DNA of 5,606 bases from Acholeplasmatales bacterium (GTDB lineage Bacteria; Bacillota_I; Bacilli_A; Izemoplasmatales; Hujiaoplasmataceae), in NCBI GenBank assembly GCA_003477305.1, contig DMTN01000071.1:1-5606 (forward strand), written 5' to 3'. The notes under the pieces are model-generated. The model was not told the DNA's origin, ran no database searches, and saw only the letters and a list, made by a program, of their open reading frames with translations. The translations under genes and the position numbers were made by a program. Numbering within the stretch: the stretch's first letter is position 1; each line of letters starts with the position of its first letter. This document shows positions 5,122-5,606 of this stretch, one piece after another.

Positions 5122-5606
5122 AGCAGGAATCCATGAAAACGCTGGTTCGCGTCATCGCCTTCGGCGCCCTTTGGGGTCTCTTGGAGGCGACTCTAGGCTA
5201 TGTCCTTCATCTGGTCCACGATTACCTTCCCGGACTCGTCATGCCGGCCATCGGCGCGGCGATCCTGGTCCGTCTGTACAAGACCACGCCCAGTCGTAAA
5301 GCCGTCTTCGCGGTCGGCCTGATCGCCGCGGCGATCAAGGCCGTCGACTTCCTGATTCCCGGGATGAATCCGCTTCGCGTCGCCAACCCGATGCTGTCGA
5401 TCCTGATGGAAACGCTCGTCATGACCGCGGTGATTTCGCTCATTGCGAAGGCCGGCGCATGGCGCAGGGTCGAACTGCAGTTCGCCGTCAGTTTCGGCTG
5501 GCGGCTCGTCTTCATTGCCGCGCTCTTCCTCGAGTTCTGGATTTTCGGGATTCTTTCCGGGCAGATCACGAGTTTTGCGGCGGGGGCCGAATTCGTCTTC
5601 TTCAAC
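5118..5606 (+). CDS. Multi-pass membrane protein of unknown function, 3'-truncated
   Basis: The frame runs from an ATG that shares ATGA with the xdhA stop to the end of the window without a stop (163 codons seen). I do not recognise the family with confidence. Hydrophobic segments at about residues 12-33, 37-54, 62-81, 91-111 and 127-147 give at least five likely membrane helices, joined by short basic loops (RLYKTTPSRK at 52-61, KAGAWRR at 111-117). Several charged or polar residues lie in or beside the helices: Glu23 and His31 in helix 1, Lys74 and Asp77 in helix 3, Glu98 in helix 4. That hints at ligand handling or transport rather than simple anchoring. The small helix-dense layout is loosely like the substrate-binding (S) components of ECF transporters, but no defining motif is seen. 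There is no cleavable signal peptide. Translational coupling to the catalytic subunit suggests a role tied to the hydroxylase, such as uptake of its substrate or of a cofactor precursor; this is inference only. Confidence 0.8.
   Translation, partial: MKQESMKTLVRVIAFGALWGLLEATLGYVLHLVHDYLPGLVMPAIGAAILVRLYKTTPSRKAVFAVGLIAAAIKAVDFLIPGMNPLRVANPMLSILMETLVMTAVISLIAKAGAWRRVELQFAVSFGWRLVFIAALFLEFWIFGILSGQITSFAAGAEFVFFN

Overview
The window is GC-rich DNA with one dense set of plus-strand genes: the 3' end of a carbamate kinase gene, one 182-base AT-rich control region, then five genes in a single operon whose reading frames all overlap. All five visible stop codons are TGA, so the standard bacterial code applies. 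The Shine-Dalgarno sites are strong (GGAGG or GAGGTGA). The protein sequences look most like those of anaerobic, fermentative, clostridia-like bacteria, and a CcpA (cre)-like site in the leader would fit that. I cannot name the genus; this placement comes from recalled family features, not from a search.

Layout. Bases 1-801 hold a carbamate kinase that lacks roughly its first 50 residues. Bases 802-983 hold an extended -10 promoter (TATAAT at 885-890), a 5-4-5 palindrome just upstream of it, an 8-bp inverted repeat across the predicted transcription start, and the cre-like element. Bases 984-1565 encode a MocA/YgfJ-type molybdopterin nucleotidyltransferase. Bases 1555-2364, 2348-2800 and 2797-5121 encode the FAD, [2Fe-2S] and molybdopterin subunits of a xanthine dehydrogenase-family molybdenum hydroxylase. 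From 5118 to the window end runs the start of a multi-pass membrane protein I do not recognise. It overlaps the catalytic subunit gene by four bases.

How the genes fit together. The nucleotidyltransferase would make the dinucleotide form of the molybdenum cofactor. The three-subunit enzyme would use it to hydroxylate a heterocycle, passing electrons from Mo through two [2Fe-2S] clusters to FAD. The catalytic subunit keeps the two residues that position purines in xanthine dehydrogenase (equivalents of bovine Glu802 and Arg880) and the catalytic Glu. A carbamate kinase next to a YgfJ-like gene and a molybdenum hydroxylase resembles the anaerobic purine-degradation clusters of E. coli (yqeA/ygfJ/ygfM/xdhD region) and purine-fermenting clostridia, where carbamoyl phosphate from ring breakdown yields ATP. 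The best reading is part of a purine (xanthine/urate) catabolic locus. The most open questions are the membrane protein, the regulatory design of 802-983, and the unusual nucleotide-binding motif of the cofactor enzyme.
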